A stretch of 42,379 nucleotides of DNA from Bacteroidales bacterium UBA2287 (GTDB lineage: Bacteria > Bacteroidota > Bacteroidia > Bacteroidales > Tenuifilaceae). Of the stretch, positions 16,716-24,298 are shown in pieces. The stretch is from positions 1 to 42,379 of the forward strand of contig DDWL01000047.1 in assembly GCA_002345675.1 (NCBI GenBank), read 5' to 3'. The notes beneath the pieces are model-generated. The model ran no database searches. It saw nothing but the letters and a program-made list of their open reading frames with translations, and had not been told where the DNA came from. The position numbers and the translations under genes were made by a program. How positions within the stretch are numbered: the first letter of the stretch is position 1; every line of letters starts with the position of its first letter.

Positions 16716-16914
16716 TACAAATATATTCAATACAATGATGTTATTAGTATGAAATATGTTATTGCGTTGAAGAAAATAATACAAATAACTTTTGGCTAAG
16801 AGATGCACACAATTCATTTCGTGTGGCAATGAATTAAGCATAACAGGGTATTTGTTTAATACATACTAGTTGAAGGTTAATACCACACGATGAAATAAGG
16901 CAGCAGTGAGGTTT

Positions 16915-16941
16915 ATCTGCGTAATCTGCGTAATCTGCGAG
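16915..16941. repeat. Three tandem 9-nt TGCG repeats
   Basis: Units at 16915-16923, 16924-16932 and 16933-16941 read atctgcgta, atctgcgta, atctgcgag. They share the TGCG theme of the repeats at 35-103 and 14007-14210 and are intergenic, upstream of the oligopeptide-binding lipoprotein gene. Confidence 0.7.
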
Positions 16942-17035
16942 ATTCTTTATATAAAGGTAATAGTTTCATATTTTTTACATGTTCTCGAGTTTTTCCAATT
17001 TGCTTTTATTACTTTGCAGTAAAACTGAACATAAA

Positions 17036-18667
17036 ATGAAGTTCCGAATTCTTTTAGCTGCAATTTTAATTGGTATAACCTCGTGTAGGCAATCCGACAC
17101 CAAAAATAATTTGGTTTTTAAGTATAACGAAACCAAGGGTATTCCAACACTCGATCCGGCTTTTGCCCGCAGTCTCCCAGTTATTTGGCCTGTTAACCAA
17201 ATTTATAACGGACTAGTTCAACTAAGCGATTCGCTTACCATTCAGCCCTGTATTGCAAAGGGTTGGAGCGTTTCGTCCGATGGGTTAACCTATTCGTTTA
17301 ATCTTCGAACTGATGTTTTCTTTCATAATTCCCCTGCATTTAAAAATGGAGTGGGACGAAAAGTTGTTGCTGCCGATTTTGTGTACTCCATAAACCGAAT
17401 TGCAAATCCTCAAACTGCATCGCCAGGGGCATGGATTTTTAACGCCCTGCAGGGCGTTAACGGTAGCTCCAAAAAAGTTTGCGAGGCTTTAAACGATTCT
17501 ACGCTGGTTATAAAACTCGTTAAACCCTTTCCTGCTTTTTTAGGATTACTATCGATGCCCTACGCGTTTGTTGTTCCTCACGAAGCAGTAGAATTTTACG
17601 GAAACGAATTTCGTCGAAACCCGGTTGGTACTGGTCCGTTTCAGTTTAAGTTTTGGAAGGAAGGCGAGAAACTGGTATTACGCCGAAATCCAAACTATTT
17701 CGAGGTTGATGAAGTGGGTAACCGTTTACCATACGTTGAAGCAGTAAATATTTCGTTTATAGCCGATAAGCAGTCGGAGTTTTTAGAATTTCTGAGAGGA
17801 AATATCGATTTTCTTTCGGGGGTTCATGCAACATCGAAGGACGAACTTATTACCCGTGGTGGGAAGCTTAATCCTCGATACTCCAAAAAAATTATCATGC
17901 TCACTGGCCCTTACTTAAATACGGAGTATTTGGCAATGCTTTACGATACCACTCTCGAAAATATGAAAAGTAATCCTCTGAAAAACAAGAATTTTCGAAA
18001 GGCAATAGCATGTGGTTTCGATCGTGAAAAATTGGTTACGTACCTTCGGAGCAATTTGGCATACCCTGCCCATCAAGGGTTTATTCCTTTCGGAATGCCC
18101 GGATTTAGTGACGATTTCGAGGGTTTTAGCTACAACCCAGCACTTGCCAAGGAGTATTTAAGCGCAGCTGGGTTTCCTAACGGCAAAGGTCTTTTACCCA
18201 TAGCCATTGCCACAACCGACGACTACGTAGATATTTGCGAGTTTATTCAGCATCAACTTAGCGAAATTGGAATTCCAATTAAAATAGAAGTTTTACCCGG
18301 TGCTGCTTACCGTGAAATGATGGCAAACTCCAAATTGCCTATGTTTAGGGCTAGCTGGGTTGCCGATTATGCCGATGCCGAGAATTACTTGTCGCTTTTT
18401 ACATCGAATAACTTTAGCCCATCGGGGCCAAATTACTCGCACTTTTCGAGCAAAATGGTCGACGAACTTTACAGCAAAGCCCTCATAACCGAATCAATTG
18501 TAAGCCGCGAGGCAATTTATCGTCAAATTGACTCAATTGTTATTAGCGAAGTTCCTGTAATTCCTTTGTACTACGATAAAGTTGTTCGTTTTACGCAAAA
18601 GAATGTTTTGGGGTTAGGTGTAAATCCAATGAATTTGCTTGTGCTAAAGAAGGTTAGGAAAAATTAA
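17036..18667 (+). CDS. ABC transporter substrate-binding lipoprotein, family 5 (oligopeptide/dipeptide type)
   Basis: 543 residues from the ATG at 17036. The frame is open from 16979, but MKFRILLAAILIGITSC gives a clean lipoprotein signal with Cys17 as the lipidated residue, so the internal start is preferred. The mature part follows the family-5 plan: TLDPAFARSLPVIWPVNQIYNGL, LTYSFNLRTDVFFHN, ADFVYSINRIANP and NPVGTGPFQFKFW near the hinge. Near the end are RASWVADYADAENYLSLFTS and EVPVIPLYY. It should bind a peptide or similar ligand outside the inner membrane. No permease or ATPase genes are adjacent, so it is an orphan here; its partner may be elsewhere or it may act differently. Confidence 0.9.
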   Translation: MKFRILLAAILIGITSCRQSDTKNNLVFKYNETKGIPTLDPAFARSLPVIWPVNQIYNGLVQLSDSLTIQPCIAKGWSVSSDGLTYSFNLRTDVFFHNSPAFKNGVGRKVVAADFVYSINRIANPQTASPGAWIFNALQGVNGSSKKVCEALNDSTLVIKLVKPFPAFLGLLSMPYAFVVPHEAVEFYGNEFRRNPVGTGPFQFKFWKEGEKLVLRRNPNYFEVDEVGNRLPYVEAVNISFIADKQSEFLEFLRGNIDFLSGVHATSKDELITRGGKLNPRYSKKIIMLTGPYLNTEYLAMLYDTTLENMKSNPLKNKNFRKAIACGFDREKLVTYLRSNLAYPAHQGFIPFGMPGFSDDFEGFSYNPALAKEYLSAAGFPNGKGLLPIAIATTDDYVDICEFIQHQLSEIGIPIKIEVLPGAAYREMMANSKLPMFRASWVADYADAENYLSLFTSNNFSPSGPNYSHFSSKMVDELYSKALITESIVSREAIYRQIDSIVISEVPVIPLYYDKVVRFTQKNVLGLGVNPMNLLVLKKVRKN

Positions 18668-18682
18668 TAGTTAAAAACACGG

Positions 18683-18815
18683 TTGTCCGATAAAAGAATC
18701 AGGACTAAAGTCCTTCAATTATTTGCGCTGTGTAACCCCAGCCTTAAGGCTGGGGTTATTTAAAGCCCCATGTCACTTGGGCTTCAGCCCTGAATTTGAT
18801 AATTTTATCGAACAA
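18683..18815. mobile_element. 133-nt MITE/REP-like palindromic element
   Basis: Imperfect terminal inverted repeats (12 of 13 matching), ttgtccgataaaa at 18683-18695 and ttttatcgaacaa at 18803-18815, bound three hairpins. These are aggactaaagtcct (18701-18714), a perfect 26-nt palindrome centred at 18745/18746 (18733-18758), and aagccc/gggctt (18763-18784). No transposase is present and no target-site duplication is evident. Similar ggact-aagtcc plus ccccagcc-ggctgggg units are, as I recall, dispersed in other Bacteroidota. The central palindrome may also stop transcription from the lipoprotein gene. Confidence 0.55.
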
Positions 18816-18848
18816 TATTGAATAAAAAACGACTTAAACTGCAAAATT

Positions 18849-19511
18849 GTGAAATCAACCAACCTCATCTCCACAATTGCCGATGCGGCAAAACATTTTC
18901 ACGAAAACGATAGTACCGGTCACGATTGGTGGCATGTGTACCGTGTGTGGCAACTTGCAAAGCATATTGCAGTAAAGGAAAATGCTAATATTCATTTAGT
19001 TGAAATGGCTGCCCTACTTCACGATATGGACGACTGGAAGTTGTCGCCAGAAAATGATAAAAAAAATGAGTACTCAAATGCTCGTAAACTTTTAATTGAA
19101 TGTGCCGTTGATTCGAATTCAATTGATAAAGTTATTGGCATAATTAAAGAGGTTTCGTTTAAGGGTGCCAACGTCGACACTACTCCAACAACTATTGAAG
19201 CATGCGTGGTTCAGGATGCCGACCGACTCGATGCCATTGGTGCCATAGGCATTGCCCGTGCATTTGCCTATGGCGGATCAAAAAGTCGTCCACTTTTCGA
19301 CCCAAACTGCCCGCCAGTTCTTCACTCGTCGTTTAGCGAATACAAAAACTCCAAGGGTTCAACATTAAACCATTTTTACGAAAAATTACTTTTGCTTAAG
19401 GATATGTTGAACACCCAAACAGCAATTGGAATTGCAGAAAAGAGACATAATTACATGGAGCAATTTGTTACGCAGTTTTTAAACGAGTGGAATGTTACCG
19501 AAATCGACTAA
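18849..19511 (+). CDS. HD-domain metal-dependent phosphohydrolase
   Basis: 220 residues. The HD signature is complete: GHDWWHVYRV with His29, LLHDMDD with the His58-Asp59 pair, and VQDADRLDAIGAIG with Asp123. These supply the metal ligands for a phosphohydrolase. The FAYGGSKSRPLF and NHFYEKLLLLKDMLNT segments are typical of the YedJ-like bacterial branch. The natural substrate in this branch is not firmly known; nucleotides are likely. No ATG lies near the domain start, so translation probably begins at GTG 18849. The BadF/kinase-like gene follows after 24 nt, implying an operon of two. Confidence 0.87.
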   Translation: MKSTNLISTIADAAKHFHENDSTGHDWWHVYRVWQLAKHIAVKENANIHLVEMAALLHDMDDWKLSPENDKKNEYSNARKLLIECAVDSNSIDKVIGIIKEVSFKGANVDTTPTTIEACVVQDADRLDAIGAIGIARAFAYGGSKSRPLFDPNCPPVLHSSFSEYKNSKGSTLNHFYEKLLLLKDMLNTQTAIGIAEKRHNYMEQFVTQFLNEWNVTEID

Positions 19512-19535
19512 TTTTGTTATTTAAGACTTGACCAA

Positions 19536-20384
19536 ATGATAGTAATTGCCGACAGTGGTTCAACAAAAACCGATTGGAGAATTATTCTTCCAAATGGAGA
19601 TGTTAAAGAGTTTACGACTAAAGGATTAAACCCTTTTTTTGTAAATAAAGATGACTACTTAGAGGCGCTTACCCATTTCTTTCCAAAGGAATTCGATTCG
19701 ACCCAAGTGAAAAAGGTTTTCTTTTATGGCGCTGGTTGTGCCACAAAGGAACGCTCGGAGGTTGCAATTGCTGGTTTGCAAAAGTTCTTTCAAAATTCAA
19801 CAATTTGCGTTTACTCCGATGTGTTTGCTGCTGCTCGTGCTGTATTTGGTAACCAAAGTGGTATTACCGTAATTTTGGGTACTGGAACTAATGTTGGTTA
19901 CTACAATGGGAGCGAAGTTACAAGTTATACACCTTCGCTTGGTTATGCCATTGGCGACGAGGGTAGTGGGGCGTATTTAGGTAAAAAAATATTACGAAGT
20001 TGGCTTTACTCCGAACTGCCAGCCGACTTGGCAATACTTTTCGAGAAGCAATACGGTTTAAACCTCAGTAAGGTTTTACATTCACTTTACTCCGAACCAA
20101 TGCCTTCGAGGTTTTTAGCAGGTTTTATGCCCTTTATACTTGAACATAAAAACCACGAATTTATTGCGAATGTTATCGATAAGTCGTTTAGCAAATTGGT
20201 AAAACGACACATTGCAAAAATGCCAATGTTTCCAACGTCACCAGTTGGGGTTGTTGGATCGGTGGGCATTTTGTTTAGCCAGAATTTAGCTAAGGCAATT
20301 GCTGGTGCTGGCGGAATTATAGTAAAAACGGTACAGTTTCCAATTGACGAACTATGCTTGTACCACAGTAGTAACGACCTGTAA
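19536..20384 (+). CDS. BadF/BadG/BcrA/BcrD-type ATPase, glucosamine-kinase-like
   Basis: 282 residues with the actin/hexokinase (ASKHA) fold motifs: phosphate 1 loop ADSGSTKTDW (5-14), phosphate 2 loop VILGTGTNVGYY (112-123), and GYAIGDEGSGAYLGKKIL (136-153), whose aspartate-glutamate pair lies at the sugar/ATP cleft. Bacteroidota proteins of this size in the family are usually called N-acetylglucosamine kinases; there is no [4Fe-4S] cysteine pair of the 2-hydroxyglutaryl-CoA dehydratase activators, which argues against that role. Expected activity is ATP-dependent phosphorylation of an amino sugar released in cell-wall recycling, an inference from family. It ends 3 nt before the convergent stop of the next gene. 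Confidence 0.82.
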   Translation: MIVIADSGSTKTDWRIILPNGDVKEFTTKGLNPFFVNKDDYLEALTHFFPKEFDSTQVKKVFFYGAGCATKERSEVAIAGLQKFFQNSTICVYSDVFAAARAVFGNQSGITVILGTGTNVGYYNGSEVTSYTPSLGYAIGDEGSGAYLGKKILRSWLYSELPADLAILFEKQYGLNLSKVLHSLYSEPMPSRFLAGFMPFILEHKNHEFIANVIDKSFSKLVKRHIAKMPMFPTSPVGVVGSVGILFSQNLAKAIAGAGGIIVKTVQFPIDELCLYHSSNDL

Positions 20385-20387
20385 ACC

Positions 20388-22880
20388 CTATAGTATTTTA
20401 TAATCGATTGCCGAATTGCTTACCAAACTTTTAGCTAGTTCGTCGCACTCCTCGGCTCTAATTTCTTCCCCAAGTTTTCGTAGGAAAATCGATAGGTTTT
20501 TCACCAGCTTAATTTCATATAATTTATACCCAGCAAGTTTGCTTATTTCCACTGCTCGCTGAAACGAATCGTTAGCCTTTTCTGGTTCACTTTCGTAAAG
20601 GTAACTTATAGCCAAAATGGCATGCGCAATAATTTGTGGATGAAAGTTGCACCACTCCGGAAAGTCATTAATAAATTCCTCTAATCGTTTAAAGTGCAGT
20701 GGGTTAACTTCCTGCTCGGCTCTTACTTGTCCAAATACTCTAAATGTAGCCAGCGCTTTTTGACTTGGGGTTAGGTAATTTTGCGTAATGTATTCTTTGT
20801 AAGGTCGTTTTAGTATTAAATGGTAATTTTTACTAAGTATTAAACCAAAGGCTAGCCCTACCTCAAAGGTGTCCTGTTCGGTTTGGCTATAATCTTGGTA
20901 CTGTTTACTTGTAAAATCGTCGAGGTCGCGAGCCACATTTTCCATTGAACCAAATAGGCTGAAGTAGCTAGCCAAAAACCTGTTCGAGAACCAAACTCCA
21001 GCTAAAACTGGGTCGCTACTTAAAGGTGGCAAATTTGTGGAATACAAATCTCTATTGTCGCTTAAATTACTTAAATCAAGAGTTAAAATTCCCGATAGGG
21101 AAAGTAAATTACTTGTAATAAATTTCGATTTGCTATCGTTTTTAGCATTTTGGTACGATTGAATATTGAAAATAAATGTATTGGCAATTCCGTCGAAATC
21201 AATGCTGTTTTCGAATAAATACTTTTGGGCTATTGGATTTTTGCTGAAATGCGGAATTAAATCGCGCCTCATAAAGTCGTCTTTTTTAATACATAACGAT
21301 ATGGTTGGCGATTTAAACACTTCGTTAAGCGTTTCTGGTTTAAGAGTAAAAAATGGTAACAGTGCACTAACTGCCCTGCTGCGGTAAGCGAGCTGAAATG
21401 CAGTGTTTATAAGGTTTGGAAGTAACGGATTTGAGTTGTAGTTGCTTTCAATTTGTTGAAAAAAGTTGAAAGTGAAACTTCCCGCTGTCCCCTTTAGGTT
21501 GTGAATTATTAGTAGCGAGAATATTTCAGTACTCGAAAGTTTTGTAACTCTTACTAAAGCACCAAACCTATTTTCAATAAGTTCCTCGGAAAAAATACCA
21601 AACGAGAGTAATTCGTTATAGGCTGTATAATAGTTACTTCCAAGTTTTAAGTGAATAGGGTAGCGGTCCGAAATGTCGTTTTTCTTTACCCAAAATCCCT
21701 CTTGCCCATTTTTTGTTAATTCTAAAATGAAGTTTATAAGTTCACTTTTTACTTTCGAAAAACTATTTTCCCAAACATGGTTACTTATAAAAGTTTCAAG
21801 CAAATCAATTCTATTGAAAAAACTATTTGGTAAAGAAGGGTTATATATATTAATAAAAACACTAAGGTAGTATGGGTGCGAAATTGTTTTCTTTAGTTCC
21901 AAGGGTAAACTATCGATAAAAATTCGGGTACAATTAGTTTTACTATAAGTTTTGTCGAATACTTCTTGAATTTCTGGGTCGGAAAGGGGAGGAAAGTTTG
22001 CACCTTCGCTTGTAAAGCTATCGTCGTTAACGTACAGCCATTTGTCGTCAGAGCAAAACTTACATAAATTAGTTTTCCAAGTTGAAGTACGGGTCGAAAC
22101 TATAAATTTTATGTTGCGCGTACCTGTATTGGCTAAAATATTTCTTAGGGTCGAAAATAATTTTTCTGTTTTTGAACCCTGTAAATCAATGTTTTCAATT
22201 GAATCGAATATTACTACAATATTACCAATTTGCGAGTCGGCATCGTATAAAATGTTGCTGGTTAAAGGTATTCCGAGAATGCTAGGGAGAATATTTTCGG
22301 GTAAAATGTCGAGTTCAATGTACTTTTCTAATTCCAACGCAGGAACAAGTACAATAATGTCCTTTTCGTAGGTCTTTTTTTGGAGGGCTTGTTCGTACCA
22401 TTTTATAATACCCGAAGTTTTACCATAGCCACGTGGTGCAATTAACGCAGTTGCATTTTTAGTTGAATTAATAAGGTTGCTAATTCTGTCCTCGGTAAAT
22501 TTTCGAAATACAAGTTTGTTTACGTTAGGTTGATTTGCCGAAATAAAATTTATAATGAACTGCTGGCTTAGTTTTAGAGCATTTTCTTTGGCAATTTGCC
22601 AAAGTTCTAAGGTCGATAATGAATTTTCGGTTTGGCTGTTGCTTTGCTGATAACTATCCCAACTACTGTAACCTACATATTTACAGAGTATATCGAGAGT
22701 TGTGCGGGTTGGTTGAGAATTCGTAGATAAAAACCCAAATAATCGCCTAAGGGTTGATGCGCTAATATGGCATCCTGTTTTGGCTAATATGCAACTCGAC
22801 AGTTCGTTACAGTCCTTTTGAATGGCAATTATTTTGCCAAAATGCAATTCTACTTGCTCCTTAAGATTACTAATAATCAT
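20388..22880 (-). CDS. Uncharacterised protein: HTH-like N-terminus, P-loop NTPase, helical-repeat C-terminus
   Basis: 830 residues; I do not recognise a named family. Residues 25-78 (ISASTLRRLFGF, then TRTTLDILCKYVGYSSWDSY) match a helix-turn-helix-like opening I recall from many uncharacterised Bacteroidota proteins. A P-loop NTPase follows: Walker A APRGYGKTS (148-156, alanine at the first position) and Walker B IVVIFDSIEN (221-230), then FIVSTRTSTWK resembling a STAND/NACHT sensor. The C-terminal ~350 residues are helical; the last 120 (AHAILAISYLYESEPEKAND) look like degenerate TPRs. The plan recalls STAND-type signal ATPases, which sense a ligand through C-terminal repeats. It stands alone and diverges from a 41-residue membrane peptide gene. 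Function is unknown. Confidence 0.75.
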   Translation of the reverse strand: MIISNLKEQVELHFGKIIAIQKDCNELSSCILAKTGCHISASTLRRLFGFLSTNSQPTRTTLDILCKYVGYSSWDSYQQSNSQTENSLSTLELWQIAKENALKLSQQFIINFISANQPNVNKLVFRKFTEDRISNLINSTKNATALIAPRGYGKTSGIIKWYEQALQKKTYEKDIIVLVPALELEKYIELDILPENILPSILGIPLTSNILYDADSQIGNIVVIFDSIENIDLQGSKTEKLFSTLRNILANTGTRNIKFIVSTRTSTWKTNLCKFCSDDKWLYVNDDSFTSEGANFPPLSDPEIQEVFDKTYSKTNCTRIFIDSLPLELKKTISHPYYLSVFINIYNPSLPNSFFNRIDLLETFISNHVWENSFSKVKSELINFILELTKNGQEGFWVKKNDISDRYPIHLKLGSNYYTAYNELLSFGIFSEELIENRFGALVRVTKLSSTEIFSLLIIHNLKGTAGSFTFNFFQQIESNYNSNPLLPNLINTAFQLAYRSRAVSALLPFFTLKPETLNEVFKSPTISLCIKKDDFMRRDLIPHFSKNPIAQKYLFENSIDFDGIANTFIFNIQSYQNAKNDSKSKFITSNLLSLSGILTLDLSNLSDNRDLYSTNLPPLSSDPVLAGVWFSNRFLASYFSLFGSMENVARDLDDFTSKQYQDYSQTEQDTFEVGLAFGLILSKNYHLILKRPYKEYITQNYLTPSQKALATFRVFGQVRAEQEVNPLHFKRLEEFINDFPEWCNFHPQIIAHAILAISYLYESEPEKANDSFQRAVEISKLAGYKLYEIKLVKNLSIFLRKLGEEIRAEECDELAKSLVSNSAIDYKIL

Positions 22881-23098
22881 TTTGGCATTTTTCTATTTAG
22901 AAATCGTTTAATCCCTTTGTTTATTAGTACTTCAGCAAATTTAAACATTAAAAGAAGTAATCAACTAGCCACAGTAAAAAAAATGACCGAAAAAATACTG
23001 GTTCACACATATATAAAGCAATAGTTTTGTAGCGGATAAGGAGGTGAACTCTAACTTATCGTTAAAAAAACGAAATTATAATTTAAAAGCCAAATATT
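22881..23098. promoter_or_regulatory. Divergent intergenic region with a perfect Shine-Dalgarno-like hairpin
   Basis: The gap between the NTPase (minus) and the 41-residue peptide (plus). TAAGGAGGTGA at 23037-23047 is an 11-nt perfect complement to the usual 3' end of 16S rRNA. It lies largely in the loop of an inverted repeat, gataag (23035-23040) and cttatc (23055-23060). No start codon follows at normal spacing; the next ATG is 52 nt downstream. The rest of the region is AT-rich with no gene. Confidence 0.45.
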
Positions 23099-23224
23099 AT
23101 GAAACGATTAAAGGTTTTTGTTAAAGACAGCATTGTCGATAAACTGTCAATCGACCTAGGTGTGTTCTTCGTGTTCTTCCTGGTAACCATGCTTTTTGTG
23201 TTTACCATTGTACGCTTTTTTTAG
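23099..23224 (+). CDS. Small single-span membrane protein (41 residues)
   Basis: An ATG-TAG frame of 41 codons. The first 20 residues are charged (MKRLKVFVKDSIVDKLSIDL). Residues 21-39 form one hydrophobic helix (GVFFVFFLVTMLFVFTIVR), the right length to cross a membrane, ending with FF. Lys/Arg residues at the N-terminus and one Arg near the end make the orientation ambiguous. It lies 48 nt upstream of the trypsin-fold gene on the same strand, so the two may be co-transcribed, and 38 nt after the Shine-Dalgarno-like hairpin. It is too short for homology by eye; the clean membrane segment is the main support. Confidence 0.5.
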   Translation: MKRLKVFVKDSIVDKLSIDLGVFFVFFLVTMLFVFTIVRFF

Positions 23225-23272
23225 TTCTTTCTTTTTTCAGCCTTTTTTAAAACCCTAAAAATCTCTCTAGCA

Positions 23273-24115
23273 ATGTTTAAGCAAATTTGGAATTCTTGTC
23301 ACGCATCGGTTTGCCATTTAAATTTTTTGAACGAACGTGGAGTTTCAGTCGATTGCCTTACCGGTTTTAAAGTTAACAAATCGCTTGTTACCAGTCAGCA
23401 GGCATTTTATGTTGAAAAAGCGCACAAAGTAGAAATAACCTTTGTTGGCAAGGATGCCAATACGGTTACCGCTTCAATGCGAATACCCTACACCGAGTTT
23501 ATTAACGAGCATCGAATAGGGTTTGTGAATAGTAATGGGCATTACGCAATTTTTAATATCGATCTTCCTGAGTTCGAAGATATACCTTCGCTTAAGCTAA
23601 GCGAAAGAATGAATTTTGCCATAGGGTCGCAGGTTGCTGTAATTGCGTTTATAAATGGTTACTCTAATTTAGGCCTTTCAACTGGTATCGTTTCGTCAAT
23701 GTACACAAATCCCGAGGGTGTTCGATTTGTGCAGTTCGATTGCCAAACAGGTTACGGAAATAGCGGTGCTCCGCTAATTGACCCTGAAAACATGGAAGTT
23801 ATTGGTATTGTTTCGCGCCGTTCAACTCCAGCTGCAAAGGCCTACAGGCAATTGCTCGACATTGTTGGAACAAATATCGATCAGCTTCGTCAAGTAGGCA
23901 GCGTTATTAAGTTTGGCGATGTTGACCCCATTCAGGTTCTTGTTGCCAATCAAAATCAACTTAAGCATTTGGCTAATAATATCTATAAAAATTCAGTAAC
24001 AAGCAGTTCGCAGGCGGTTACCCTCGATAGGGTTATATCGTTCTTCAACGAAAATGCTGTTCATAAGGTACCAACCGAAGAGTCCGAGCACGAAATGGAC
24101 TACTTTATTGGTTAA
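23273..24115 (+). CDS. Trypsin-fold protein with degenerate catalytic triad
   Basis: 280 residues with a chymotrypsin/HtrA-like core and no signal peptide, so probably cytoplasmic. The serine motif is present: GYGNSGAPLIDPENMEVIGIV with Ser164. The histidine motif, usually VT-x-x-H-V, reads VTSQQAF (39-45), so the histidine is replaced (Gln43). The aspartate motif, normally D-x-A, reads GHYAIFNID (89-97), with His90 in the expected place. Two of three triad residues are therefore missing and proteolysis is doubtful; a binding or scaffold role, or a non-classical activity, fits better. A C-terminal helical extension (about 210-280) has no clear family. A perfect hairpin terminator follows 19 nt after the stop. 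Confidence 0.75.
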   Translation: MFKQIWNSCHASVCHLNFLNERGVSVDCLTGFKVNKSLVTSQQAFYVEKAHKVEITFVGKDANTVTASMRIPYTEFINEHRIGFVNSNGHYAIFNIDLPEFEDIPSLKLSERMNFAIGSQVAVIAFINGYSNLGLSTGIVSSMYTNPEGVRFVQFDCQTGYGNSGAPLIDPENMEVIGIVSRRSTPAAKAYRQLLDIVGTNIDQLRQVGSVIKFGDVDPIQVLVANQNQLKHLANNIYKNSVTSSSQAVTLDRVISFFNENAVHKVPTEESEHEMDYFIG

Positions 24116-24134
24116 ATAAGTGGGTTTAGGTTGC

Positions 24135-24166
24135 AAAAAGGGGTTAACTTTGGTTAACCCCTTTTT
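24135..24166 (+). terminator. Rho-independent terminator after the trypsin-fold gene
   Basis: A perfect 14-bp stem, aaaaaggggttaac (24135-24148) with gttaaccccttttt (24153-24166), a tetraloop tttg and a terminal T run. It lies 19 nt after the stop codon and separates this gene from the aspartase gene. Confidence 0.93.
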
Positions 24167-24298
24167 CATTTATAACTTTTCCCCTTTTATTATGTTGTTA
24201 ATCATTAGCCTTTCTTACTTTGATATTTTTACATTTAATAACTTGCCAGCAATATTTTACTGTTTCCATTAATACATATCTCCTAAAAATATTGAACT

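Larger units (their letters stand above)
16692..17035. other. Gene-free region with repeats between DUF4143 gene and lipoprotein
   Basis: Holds the palindrome at 16700-16715, a possible pseudoknot-forming segment at 16806-16835 (two interleaved stems), and three tandem 9-nt units atctgcgta/atctgcgta/atctgcgag at 16915-16941. Promoter-like TTACTTTG occurs at about 17009-17016, 20 nt before the lipoprotein ATG. No gene is credible here. Confidence 0.55.

Noticed and set aside
16692..16841. N-terminal extension of the second DUF4143 ATPase
   Set aside because: Unrelated to the paralogue's N-terminus and covers the promoter and a palindrome.
18849..20384. 2-hydroxyglutaryl-CoA dehydratase activator (for the BadF-like gene)
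   Set aside because: No cluster-ligating cysteines typical of those activators and no dehydratase subunits nearby; the HD-hydrolase neighbour and size fit a kinase better.
20388..24115. A three-gene antiphage system (NTPase, membrane peptide, protease)
   Set aside because: Divergent orientation, degenerate protease triad and lack of other defence genes leave only proximity as support. Kept as separate observations.
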